A DNA stretch of 15,856 bases. Origin: Ophioceras dolichostomum (lineage: Eukaryota; Ascomycota; Sordariomycetes; Magnaporthales; Ophioceraceae). Shown here piece after piece: positions 1 to 8,869 of this stretch. Each line of letters begins with the position of its first letter. Within the stretch, counting starts at the first letter, position 1. Below the pieces are notes generated by a model. The model made no database searches. It was not told where the DNA came from and was given only the letters and a program-made list of their open reading frames with translations. The translations under genes and the position numbers were made by a program. The stretch is from NCBI GenBank assembly GCA_003049485.1, contig PYST01000571.1, forward strand, positions 1-15,856. The letters run 5' to 3'.

Positions 1-40
1 GGGATCAGCGATAGGCCAAAGCTTGCGTTTGGCCCAGGCT

Positions 41-334
41 TTAGTGCAGTGGACTGGGTGGGCTGGGGTTTTTGTCCTTCCACACCCACCACCTCGTCAC
101 GGCCTTCGTCAGGCCGAGCGCTCTGTATCTGTCCGTGATGTTGGCTGTCCACCAGACTGCATAGTCCTTTCTGGCCTGAAGACGGGCCAGCGAGTGGATT
201 CCTGCGACTGTCGGTAGCGCGCCGTCCGGTATTGGGAGCTCCGCGCCCGCCTTGGCTTGTTGATCCGCTTGTTCATTCCCGGTGATGCCTTTGTGCCCCG
301 GCACCCAGCGGATTGATATGTCGTGGCAGTTCAT
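41..334 (-). pseudogene. LINE RNase H domain fragment (non-LTR retrotransposon remnant)
   Basis: The minus-strand reading begins with a segment containing RWVPGHKGITGNEQAD, the C-terminal signature of retroelement-type ribonuclease H: the His loop GHKG and the last catalytic Asp of GNEQAD. It continues into the usual Ala/Lys-rich helix and a WW...RYRALGL segment found after RNase H in fungal LINEs of the Tad1/CgT1 kind. In the element this activity degrades the RNA strand after reverse transcription. Only about 97 residues remain. An in-frame stop lies at 344-346, just upstream of the first Met, and the reverse transcriptase and the earlier RNase H catalytic residues are absent, so this is a 5'-truncated dead copy. 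The reading stops at 41-43. Truncation at the 5' end is typical of LINE insertion. The domain call is firm; the exact LINE clade is an inference. Confidence 0.8.
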
Positions 335-343
335 AGCTGCGTC

Positions 344-594
344 TTAGTTCTTATAAGATACTATTGATTCTCAATTACCATCAACACGGACGGGTAACCT
401 TCCAAAGGCCACTGCCGGTGAGTTTCAGTCAAAGAAATACGCAAGGTACCCGACAGACCCGAAGATCAATAATGATCACACTCGCAAGCGGCCCATAGCA
501 AGGCACGGAGGCGCGTTGACCTGTGATTCAGTAGTTGAACCTGCCTCGTACCGACACCGTCTATTGGCTATTAGCTAGCTCGAAGCAGGTACCT
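344..594. other. Intergenic spacer without recognisable gene
   Basis: About 250 bases between the LINE remnant and the AGGT/ACCT palindrome. Neither strand has a convincing reading frame, RNA gene or repeat. It probably holds the 3' UTR and terminator of the minus-strand transcription factor gene, which ends at 617. Confidence 0.5.
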
Positions 595-614
595 AGGTAG
601 GTACCTACCTACCT
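587..614. repeat. AGGT/ACCT simple repeat with perfect palindrome
   Basis: A run of AGGT and ACCT units. Bases 595-610 form a perfect 16-bp palindrome (AGGTAGGT followed by ACCTACCT). It sits just past the stop codon of the minus-strand transcription factor, so it would be transcribed as a 3' UTR hairpin. A related element lies at 3765-3804. Confidence 0.8.
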
Positions 615-616
615 GG

Positions 617-2917
617 CTAAATGAACGCTGGCAACGTCTCAGACGAGGTTATAACCCAGTGCATCCGCCGCATGTAGTCAAGATGATACATATCGTCCAG
701 AAAGTCATCCTGCGTCCACGACCGCTTGAGAAGCTCGACGACGCCGCCCAGCGGCTGCTGCAATCCCCCATCACCAACAGACCTACCGTCATCTTGACCA
801 TCCTCGCCCTTGCTCTCGCCCTTGCCCTCGCAAGACCCAGCATGAGACCCAACCACGCCGGCAACAGACCGCGTCCGCCTCGCCAAATCCAGCACCGCCC
901 GCCGCTGCTCCTCGTTCCTCGCCTCACACCCCACAATAAACGACGCAAAGGGCGCGCTACACTTCTCAATCTTCGGCACGACAGCAAACGCCTCCTCCAC
1001 AAGCGAAGAAAGCAGAGCCGACTCGCCCGAAACCCTCCTCGCGGACCTCTCAAAGTAAATCCTCGTAGCAAGCAGGAACAGCAACCTCTGCCTCCCTCTC
1101 CCCTCTCCCTCCTTCTCCCTGTCAACCATCTCCCTAAATCGCCCCAATGCATCCTCCAACGCCTTCCCCAAACCAACCAGCACACCCCGGTACTCCCTAG
1201 AATGATACTCCGCGTCCTCGGGGCCCTTGATAGCGGTGTTAACCACCCTGTCCAACAGCACCGTCTCCTCGGCCAGACACCCCTCAAAGGCGGACAGTTG
1301 CGCCTCGTGCGGCGCGCAGTGCACACTACTGTCTGCGCCGTATCCCGAGAGTCTCAAGGTGGGGTCGACGGTGTATGTGCTGGTTAGGGGCCGTCGCCAG
1401 TGACGGGCTGAGAAGTGGCCTAGTGTGGCGCGGTGGTGGATGTGGCGGTAGAGGAGTTGGGCTTCGGGGAGGGTTTGGATGGTGGGTGAGGAAGACGACG
1501 GAGAGGAGAAAGAAGAAGAGGAGGAAGAGGACAGAGAGGAGAAAGAAGAAGAGGAGGAAGAGGAAGGGGAGCAGGTGGGGGAGGTGGAAGAGGGGGAGCA
1601 TGTGATATGCTTGAGGAGGGTTTTGGCGATGCAGATGTGGGAGCCCCAAAATGTCGTTGATGCTGTTAACAGGGTTGTCTGCGTTTGTGAGGAAAGGCTT
1701 TGTTAGTGACCAGATGTGTAGTTACCATATTTTCAAAAGCCAGATAGGGCATATGGTACGGTTAGTGCCTGTAGGGAGCCGGAGTGGAGAAGGCTACCTC
1801 GACCTGGCAGAGAACGAGATTAGCCGCCATGTGCTGCAGGGTCTGCTGCAGGTCCATGGAGCCACTAGCGACTGCGCTCTGCATGTCTTTCAGGGCCCAG
1901 GCTTTCAGCCGGCGGGCCTCGTCGACGTTGCCGTGCAGATGGAGAGAGGAGAGGGCGAGGACGGCGAAGAGAACGGCGTGGCTGGATGGGGAGTCGTCGA
2001 GCTTGCAGAGGCGGAGGAGGAGATCGCGGAAGGTGAGGTCTTCGAAGTCGATTTTGGGGAGGGTGTTTTCGACTTGGTGGTAGACTGGATGGGGGTTGAG
2101 GCAGATACAGGGTGGTCAGTCGGCTTCAGGGGTTGTTGCACTAAGCGAGGTAACTGGCACGGGTGTGGATCTAGTGGCCGAAGAAACCCACAATAAGACA
2201 ACAGGTTCGACCCGCCAGGAGAGACCTCTTCAAGATCGGAGAATAGGGACCCGATGGCTCGGGATGGCTGAGCGGTGGCTGAGTGGTTTTGGTGGTGGAA
2301 GAAGAGGCTGGCTCGGGTGGTCATCGCGTGGTGCTCTACAAAGGGGCCCGGCTTTAGCTGCTTATGGATCTCTAAGGCGAGTACGGCTGCCTTAACGAGT
2401 GATGGAGCGGGTGGAATTACTACTCACCTTGGTCCAGAGGGTTGAGCATGGCGATGTGTACCCTCATCTCAGGACTCGATATGTTGACAAAGAACTGCTC
2501 ATCGCCATCAGACTGCCTTCCTTTAGCCGCCGGAGCAGGACCTACGAGCGCTCGTTGGGTGTTGGGTCGTGGCCAAGAGAGCTTGAGCAGCTCTCGGTTG
2601 CACACTCGCTTGGAGCGCTCGCAGTTCCCGCACACGGGCGACCCCAGGTCACATCGAATCTTGCGTTCTGGGTAGTAACCGGGTGGGGGTCTCAGTGATT
2701 CTCCCTCATTGAGTCCGTCAACCATGTGCCTCCGCATTCTAGGGGTAGCTAGGTAGCGAGCGTTGTCTAGCGGCAGCACTTGTGGCGGGAGAAGCCGCTC
2801 CATCCGAGGGAAGGGGGACGGTCACAGGGGCGGTTGCTGAGATGGGTCTGTCTCCGCACACCACTCGCACGTACTTTTGCAGGTTTGGCAGCTGAGGCTC
2901 TCGGATTTTCTTGCCAT
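617..2917 (-). CDS. Zn2Cys6 fungal transcription factor, PF11951 type (4 exons, spliced)
   Basis: Reconstructed as complement(join(617..1678,1798..2084,2428..2667,2875..2917)), 543 aa, a nuclear DNA-binding regulator. Exon 1 starts at an ATG with A at -3 and G at +4. Introns: GTACGT...CAG (207 nt), GTGAGT...CAG with a CTGAC branch site (343 nt), and GTAGCC...CAG with a CACTAAC branch site (119 nt). Splicing joins the two halves of the zinc cluster: C10, C13, C20, C27, C30, C37 (CX2CX6CX6CX2CX6C), followed by the LKLSWP segment usual in this family. Residues 95-543 resemble the fungal-specific domain PF11951, including IVGCEARNEEQRR near 439-451 and the ending DDFLDDMY...LPAFI. Residues about 215-256 are a Ser-rich insert. 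Intron 2 is long for a fungus and intron 3 has a weak donor (GAG|GTAGCC), so these boundaries are less sure. Target genes are unknown; it lies upstream of the CHAT gene on the same strand. Confidence 0.85.
1501..1566. repeat. 33-bp tandem repeat encoding a Ser-rich tract
   Basis: Two near-identical 33-bp units (GAGAGGAGAAAGAAGAAGAG...) lie in tandem on the plus strand. On the minus strand they fall inside exon 4 of the transcription factor and encode two 11-residue Ser/Phe-rich units. The period is a multiple of three, so copy-number change would keep the frame. Confidence 0.85.
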
Positions 2918-3764
2918 GTTGCCGTGCTGGTACCGGTGCCTGTCAAGGTCCTTCTCGATTGGTAGTGGACAATCCTTAGGTGGGAATAGACTGGTCGCTT
3001 TGGAGATTTCTGTGCCTCCTGACTTTCGCAAAACTGATTACCTTTAATTACTCCATAGACCATCCCTTGGTCGATAGAATGACGACCCCGATCTCGAAAC
3101 GACGGAGAGTATAACAGAAAATGGTGATGGATGTGGAATCAAATGTTGAGGGCGCCACGATGTAAAGAGGGGAAGGAAAAATCGCCCCCTCCATTTTGTC
3201 GATGCCTCCCTCCGACTTTGTTCGGGAGTTCCAAAAAGGGGGAGCTGCAGATTTGTGGCCCAGCCGAAGCCGGTTTGGGGAGTATAGCAGGAATTCCCGA
3301 GCCGAGTGTTCCGCCACATCTGGTCCTCTTATCTTATCCCCACATATTGCTTTGTCAGAGCGAAGAGTGAACTCAACGACGACGGTACACTTCGGCGACG
3401 CTCCCTATATATTCCCCAAGAGGGCAGCAGGGGGGTGTCACTGCACCTGGTAAGTAATGCACGGTCTGCTGCTCAATGAATTCCTTATACATACCTAGCG
3501 ATCGACTCTCTCGTAAACTAGCCACGCAACGAGGCTCCCAATTACTGACGGCTGATCTACGGGAGTGTAGTACGTCGACCATGGACTCTGATCCGCAGCG
3601 TCTCAATCAACACTCCGACAAACCCGATGCAGCTGGTTGATGAAGGTTGTCCCCATTTAGACTCCGAGGTGTTGGTTCAGCTCAGTGGCCCAGCTGCAAT
3701 GTCACATTTTTTTTTTACAGCGAATGTTATCAGTCGCTCGGGTCCCGTCCCCATGTCTAATCAG
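2918..3764. other. Intergenic region, probable promoter of the Zn2Cys6 gene
   Basis: About 850 bases with no supported gene. Short open frames on both strands match nothing recognisable. On the minus strand a TATATAG-like box lies at 3406-3412, about 490 bases upstream of the regulator's ATG, and an AT-rich patch (TAATTAAAGG) lies near 3040-3050. A poly-T tract lies near 3708-3717. The promoter role is inferred from position only. Confidence 0.45.
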
Positions 3765-3804
3765 GCTACCTACTATGGAAGGTAGGTATCTACCTACCTA
3801 CCTA
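3765..3804. repeat. Second AGGT/ACCT simple repeat with hairpin
   Basis: Contains GGTAGGTA (3781-3788) and TACCTACC (3791-3798) as inverted arms around a 2-base loop, with further ACCT units on either side. Same motif as at 587-614. It sits about 120 bases past the stop codon of the CHAT gene. Such ACCT/AGGT tracts are common low-complexity sequence in ascomycete genomes, so function is uncertain. Confidence 0.75.
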
Positions 3805-3923
3805 CATGTATTGGTACTTTCGCCCCATAAAGACGTGTAACCCCGGCCTTTATTATCTAGCGGCTCCGCGGATGGGGCCTACAGCGTCGTGCCGGCTCCT
3901 GTATCCGGAATATTCAGATTCTC

Positions 3924-6900
3924 TCAGGGACCCATATGGATATACGCAGCCCACAGCCTCGGATCGCCAACACGCCAGAGATGCCTGCGGCGCCGCGCGC
4001 GGGCGGCCGTCAGAGAGTGTCCGTCTCTGGAATGATCAGAGATATCAAACCCAGCAGCACCAAGACCCGCAAGGTCGCGCAGCGCCCTCGCGCCGTCGTG
4101 CACACCGCGCGCCACAGCCTCATCCGAGGCGAACAGACCACCAGCCCGCGCGACGGCGGCGTAGACGCTGCGCGCGACCTCGACGCAGTGGCCGTCCGAG
4201 ACCTCCCACAGTGAGCCCACGACGTGCTGGAAGCCGACTAGCTGGCAGGCGCTCATCAGGTGCAGCCCCTCGTCGGCCAGCTCGTCGGCGCGGCTGCTAC
4301 CCGTCGAGCAGGCGGACAGGTAGGCTAGGAAGCGCGGCCGCTCGTGCCGCCGGAACTCATCGATCAGGTCCGCCACCGTCAGCGGCGCCCGCTTCCAGTC
4401 GCTCAGCAGCAGCGTGCTGCGCAGCGGGTCGGAGGCGTGGGACAGCCCGTGACCGGCGAAGTGCAGCAGGCTGGCGTCGCGCAGGCGCCGGATCACCTCG
4501 GCCCTGTCCGGATCCACGAGCACGTCGGGCACGTCAATGGCGGTGGTCGTCGACTGTGACGAAGGCTGCTTCGAAAGCAGCTGGTCGCGGACGGCCTTGG
4601 CCTCGTCCCTGGCGGCTCCAAGCGTGGCATGATCCTCAGTCACCTCCATGGCCACGACTAGCGCTCTGGGCGGCGGCAGGCTTTCTGCCGTCACCGCCTC
4701 CTCTTCCGCCTCCTCGAGATTTTTGTGGGCGCCTCGCAGGCGATTTCGCTGTGCGAACAGCAAAGCCCTGATGGATGGGCTATATGAAGACAAGGCCCGC
4801 TCGAGCAGTGTGTCCGGCAGCGCAGCTCCTTCTTCGTAGTGGCCTGCGGCGTGTATAGGCAGCGCGCACAAGGGGCCCGTCGGGATCCACCACACGCGCG
4901 GCAGCTTGGCCTTCTCCTGGACCGCCTCCGGCTTCTCCTTCGGACACTCTCCCTCCGCCTGGCCTCCTGCTGGGTAGCTCTTCTCCGCCGCGGTCTCCGA
5001 GATATTCGTCTCGCGTAGTAGTTCCTCCAACCGGTCTTGCTGATTGGCCCCCTGCTCGGCCTGGCCATTTTTCTCAGTCCTTGATACTAGAGCCGCCCTG
5101 TTCCGGTTGATCTTCTCGAGGCGCTGGAGCACCGGCCACGCTAGCTCGTCCCAGAGCCACGCCAGAAGCTTGAACATTTCGGGCTCCGTGATCGACTTCG
5201 AGTTGAGCGCGCGGCTCCACCTGACGATGTCAGAGTGTCTGAGGCCCGGCAGCCGCTCCAGCTCGACGTCGCGATCGTGGTGAACGATGAAGGCGTCGCA
5301 CCGGAACGTACTGACATTCACAACCACGATGGACCCCGCCGCGGCGGCGCACTGCAGTTCAGTCACTGGCGGGGTCCGCATAAAGTCCTCGAAACCCTCA
5401 AGCCCCTGAATCTTCTTAATTAGGACCTCAAAATCTTGCGCGAGCCGCTCCCGCCGTGTGGGTTCCGCAAACGAGGCAAGGGCCGTGCGGGCAGTCATGG
5501 GCGAGCCGTGTGATGCTGCAACAGCAGCACCAGCACTATCGTTGGTAATGGGGGGAGCATCGTCAGCGGCCGCTGCTGCCCCCGGAATCGGGCTGTCCAG
5601 GGCGTCACGCAGGCGCTCGAACTCGTCTGCTTCGTGGGTAAACTGCGGGTTGGCGCGCAGGGCGGCGACGTTGGAACGAGCCTCGAACAGCAGGCCGAGG
5701 ATGACGCCGCGTCCCTCCTCGAGTACAGCGAGGGCATCTCCGGCCGTGGCTCCCACCTCGAGCGCGGTGGCCGCCGCCAGTGTGGCCAGGCCCGCGAACT
5801 TGCGCACGATGTTCTGCTGGTCCGCCTGGCGCAGCGAGCGCGGGCTGACGCGGCGCAGCTGCTCTACAGCGTATTTCAGCAGGCCGTTGGCGCGAGTGAA
5901 ATCGGCTTTGCGTTCCACCAGTAAAGTTGCCGCCCAAAGCGCCGCCCGCACTCCCAACGACGGTGAGGTCGCGCTGCTGCATCGCGAGCAGCTCTCGAAT
6001 GCGTCGATGGCACCGTCGAGGTCGGCGTCGGCTTGACTCTTTTCGAATCGACGCGCCAGTGTCTGGCCGAGATTGACGAGGTATTGGGCCTTTTGTGGGG
6101 ACGTATCAGGCGTATCGCGCACCGTGGCCTGCATAGCCGACACTGCGGCCGCCCAGTGCGGCGCCGCGATGCTCTCTGGCAGACTTTGCGCCTTCGCACT
6201 GAGCGCTATCGCGAGGACGCCGCGAGCCTGGAGGCTGGCAATGTCGCTCTCCGGCATCAGCGTCTCGGCCTCCTTGGCCAGGGCAAGGGTACGGTCCAGC
6301 TCCCGGTACTTCTGGTCGGGCGGCAATAGTTCCATACGGTCTAGCAGCTGGGATGCCAGAAGCTTCATATAGTCCCCTCTCTGCTGGCTCTTCGCTGGAG
6401 CCCTGTCCACCGCCTTCTCGCTCAGCCTAATAGCCTCGTCAATGTCCTGCCGCGCCTGGGCCGTGTAATGGTTGCTGGGTCGCTGGCGGTATGCGTAGGA
6501 TCGCTCCTGCAACATGTGGCTTAGGTTGGCAACATCCTGGGTGTACTGAATATTGGTCTCCTCCAGTGCGCTGAGCGCCTTCTGGGCGGCGGCGGTGGCA
6601 TCGGATATGTCTTCCCAGATCTCTGTCCGCAGGTATCGATGCAGGAGAAGCATCATGAGCGCCCTCCAGTATCCGTCGTCGGCCTCGGGGCCCTCTACCT
6701 CCCCCAGATGAGACAAGCGGTGGCAGAACTCTATCCCCCTGTTCAAGACCTCCGCGTCGCCGGTGACACGAAACACGGCCCGATGGGCATAGGCATAACA
6801 CGCCCCATATCTCCGACGGCGCTTGTCATCGGGCGGCAGCAGCTCGGACGCCTCCTTGGCCGTGTCCATTTCCCGCTGTGCCCTCACTGCCGCCTCCTGC

Positions 6901-8099
6901 GGGCTCACCTCGACGTACCCTATTGCCTCGTTCAGCGCGGACAGCTTTAGGTTGAGATTATACAGGAGCATTGCCCGTTCCTTGTCGTGCTTGGCGCCCG
7001 TGTCGGGGCTGAGGCCCAGCGCGCGTTCCGCTACGGCTACCGATTCGCGTATGTCGCCGAGATTGCTCGCAGCCAGATATCTAAGGTAGAGCAGAAGCGA
7101 CAGCCTCTCCAGGCACCGAGCCTGTCGATGGGCCATTTTTAGCCCGTCGAAGGCCTTTCTGAGGCATTCGATGCCATAGTCAATATTGCCTGTCCCCTTT
7201 TGCTCGAACCTCTCGCACTGCTCCGCTATCATGCCGCCGAGATTGAAGAGTGCATCGGGCTTCTGCGCAGCGTTTTGCTCCTGGGACGCGGCAGCCACTA
7301 CATCCTCGGCCGCCTTGACAGCCGCCTCCGCTTTGATCTCGGTCGGGGATGCTTCGTATTGCGTCCGTATGAGGTTCCGCAGGGAGCATTGAAATATAAA
7401 CCTCAGCGGGTCCCTGCTTGTCCGGCTCGATATTTCTCTCCTGTTGAAGGGTTCTGTATTCTCATCGATTTCTAGAGACGTATGCGCCAAAAGGTACTTT
7501 TCGTCAGCGGCGTGTTCGCGTTGTTTCAGTCCGGGCGCTCTTAGGGACCTACTGTTTCGTCTGTCGGGCGCAATGATGATCTGGTCAAGCTGGTCTGGCG
7601 TCCACGTGAACCCCACCTCACTTTTCCCTGCCTCCCTGTGCACATACGTAGTGGCATCTGCCACTTCCAGCATCTCAGCGAGCCGCCGCATGCGGCGGGC
7701 ATAGGTGTCGCCGTCATCATCCGGTGTACCTTGAACAGCTATCTGGATCAGATTTAGGGCGCGGTCAAGGTGGCGTTTGACAAGGTTCCGCTCGAACAAC
7801 GTCCGGGCGAGCCCGCTTGCCTCCTCCTGCAGCTGCGCCAGCGTGTCGCCATCGACGCTGTCATTCCTGCTGCCGCTGCTGCCCGGCGCTGAGGCCGGAG
7901 ACAGACGCTCGACAACCTGGATGGCGCTGTCGAGGTCGTCATCCGCCTTGGTGTGCTCGTAAATGGCGCGCCGGGCTGCATACACCATCGGCTGTGAGCC
8001 CGGGTCCTCCTCAACCGCCGTCGCAAGTGACCGCAGCGCCTCCTCATCCATGCTGCGCAAAAGCTCGTACAGATCGTCAGTTGGGAGCGTCGAAGACAT
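3924..8099 (-). CDS. TPR-CHAT domain cysteine protease
   Basis: A 1391-aa intronless gene. CHAT domains are caspase-fold cysteine peptidases of clan CD; TPR-CHAT proteins act as regulated proteases whose helical repeats sense a partner. Residues 1 to about 840 are helical TPR-like repeats, for example DALFNLGGMIAEQCERFEQ and YLVNLGQTLARRFEKSQ followed by DLDGAI. Residues about 840-885 are an Ala-rich disordered linker. The CHAT region starts near 890 (GFEDFM at 902-907, then IVVVNVSTFRCDAFIV), is interrupted by a charged insert at about 1005-1065, and resumes at VWWIPTGPL...LPIHAAG (about 1069-1085). The catalytic dyad is His1217 (FAGHG) and Cys1264 (LSACSTG), 47 residues apart as expected. 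It ends PRLWAAYIHMGP, a normal full-length CHAT terminus. The start ATG has a purine at -3. It is divergent from the caspase-like gene and shares a 770-bp spacer with it. Substrate unknown; inferred candidates are the two neighbouring proteins. Confidence 0.95.
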   Translation of the reverse strand: MSSTLPTDDLYELLRSMDEEALRSLATAVEEDPGSQPMVYAARRAIYEHTKADDDLDSAIQVVERLSPASAPGSSGSRNDSVDGDTLAQLQEEASGLARTLFERNLVKRHLDRALNLIQIAVQGTPDDDGDTYARRMRRLAEMLEVADATTYVHREAGKSEVGFTWTPDQLDQIIIAPDRRNSRSLRAPGLKQREHAADEKYLLAHTSLEIDENTEPFNRREISSRTSRDPLRFIFQCSLRNLIRTQYEASPTEIKAEAAVKAAEDVVAAASQEQNAAQKPDALFNLGGMIAEQCERFEQKGTGNIDYGIECLRKAFDGLKMAHRQARCLERLSLLLYLRYLAASNLGDIRESVAVAERALGLSPDTGAKHDKERAMLLYNLNLKLSALNEAIGYVEVSPQEAAVRAQREMDTAKEASELLPPDDKRRRRYGACYAYAHRAVFRVTGDAEVLNRGIEFCHRLSHLGEVEGPEADDGYWRALMMLLLHRYLRTEIWEDISDATAAAQKALSALEETNIQYTQDVANLSHMLQERSYAYRQRPSNHYTAQARQDIDEAIRLSEKAVDRAPAKSQQRGDYMKLLASQLLDRMELLPPDQKYRELDRTLALAKEAETLMPESDIASLQARGVLAIALSAKAQSLPESIAAPHWAAAVSAMQATVRDTPDTSPQKAQYLVNLGQTLARRFEKSQADADLDGAIDAFESCSRCSSATSPSLGVRAALWAATLLVERKADFTRANGLLKYAVEQLRRVSPRSLRQADQQNIVRKFAGLATLAAATALEVGATAGDALAVLEEGRGVILGLLFEARSNVAALRANPQFTHEADEFERLRDALDSPIPGAAAAADDAPPITNDSAGAAVAASHGSPMTARTALASFAEPTRRERLAQDFEVLIKKIQGLEGFEDFMRTPPVTELQCAAAAGSIVVVNVSTFRCDAFIVHHDRDVELERLPGLRHSDIVRWSRALNSKSITEPEMFKLLAWLWDELAWPVLQRLEKINRNRAALVSRTEKNGQAEQGANQQDRLEELLRETNISETAAEKSYPAGGQAEGECPKEKPEAVQEKAKLPRVWWIPTGPLCALPIHAAGHYEEGAALPDTLLERALSSYSPSIRALLFAQRNRLRGAHKNLEEAEEEAVTAESLPPPRALVVAMEVTEDHATLGAARDEAKAVRDQLLSKQPSSQSTTTAIDVPDVLVDPDRAEVIRRLRDASLLHFAGHGLSHASDPLRSTLLLSDWKRAPLTVADLIDEFRRHERPRFLAYLSACSTGSSRADELADEGLHLMSACQLVGFQHVVGSLWEVSDGHCVEVARSVYAAVARAGGLFASDEAVARGVHDGARALRDLAGLGAAGFDISDHSRDGHSLTAARARRRRHLWRVGDPRLWAAYIHMGP

Positions 8100-8869
8100 G
8101 GCGAATGCGCTTGGCTAGCGATATCTGCAACGGTTTAGGCCGCCGACCTGTTGCTGGGACTGTCAAAAGTCAGAATTCTTGGCCACGCGGGCTTTTGGTG
8201 GACGATGCTAAAGGAGCGCCTTAGGTGTGTTGGGTACCGCTCGCAGTTGGCTCCTGGCTTTCGGCAAGTTGAACACCTAGATGCTCGTAGACTGCTTTGT
8301 TTTGCATCAAATTGAAAGGTGTTGGCTAGGAGGGGATCTGCGTTGCTGATGATGCCTTGCCCAATGCATCGGGCTTCGACGAAGCAACCCCGCTTCCCCC
8401 CAAAACAGCGAATATTAGGCGCCAGTAGGGGATGCCTGCTGTACTGCCTGCTGCCGCTCCACCACTGTGCGGCGTTTTGGGCCAGCCATTTCTGCACTGT
8501 TGCACAATATTCTCGGACTCGCCGACCTCTTTGCCGTGCTGCAATGTGACGCTGACGCTAGTTCGATGGCGCGCAGCAGCTGAAAATCGGATGGTGTGGG
8601 AGATGCGGCTCCCGTTGGCTGTATGCAAGGTGAAGAGGCGTCAACCGTGGGAGAGGAGGAGAGTCAATGAGCGGCTCGAAAAGGATAAGGGGGACAGGCA
8701 TAGCCAGGCAGTAAAGGGAATGCGGCTCCCAGAGTCGCTCTGCATAAAGCGGACAGTCCAAGAGCACCGTAGCTGCGAAATTGACCCTGTTGCGGCCACC
8801 ACAATAAAGCTCTGCATCCTTGTTCTCTGTATGGGGAGCCAACCAGTGCATGATCCCTCCCTGAACATC
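8100..8869. promoter_or_regulatory. Divergent intergenic region, probable shared promoter of the CHAT and caspase genes
   Basis: The 770-bp spacer separates the two protease start codons, which point away from each other. It must hold both promoters and 5' UTRs. The 11-mer ATGCGGCTCCC occurs twice in the same orientation, at 8603-8613 and 8720-8730. No clear TATA box was found. The caspase frame stays open upstream to 8432, but this stretch looks like no protein domain. The promoter role follows from arrangement only. Confidence 0.6.

Noticed and set aside
659..1387. Plus-strand open frame opposite the regulator
   Set aside because: Shadow of exon 4 of the Zn2Cys6 gene; Pro/Arg/Leu-rich with no family features.
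1905..2324. Minus-strand Ser/Pro/Thr-rich frame of 139 codons
   Set aside because: Wrong frame across exon 3 and intron 2 of the regulator; the frame chosen for exon 3 matches the PF11951-type helices and keeps splice phase.
3044..3319. Two overlapping small minus-strand frames upstream of the regulator
   Set aside because: No domain, no coding-like pattern and overlapping each other; treated as promoter DNA.
3806..4771. Long plus-strand open frame (321 codons)
   Set aside because: Arg/Pro/Ala-rich shadow of the CHAT gene on the opposite strand; no domain.
8135..8497. Minus-strand frame with CSTCRKPGANC, resembling half a Zn2Cys6 cluster
   Set aside because: The second half (CX2CX6C) does not follow, no suitable splice donor was identified, and it lies in the protease promoter region; judged chance.
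8432..8869. In-frame upstream extension of the caspase reading (146 codons)
   Set aside because: The translated stretch has no recognisable domain, is irregular in composition, and the ATG at 8870 has a much better context directly before the caspase fold. Absence of stops is plausible in GC-rich DNA.
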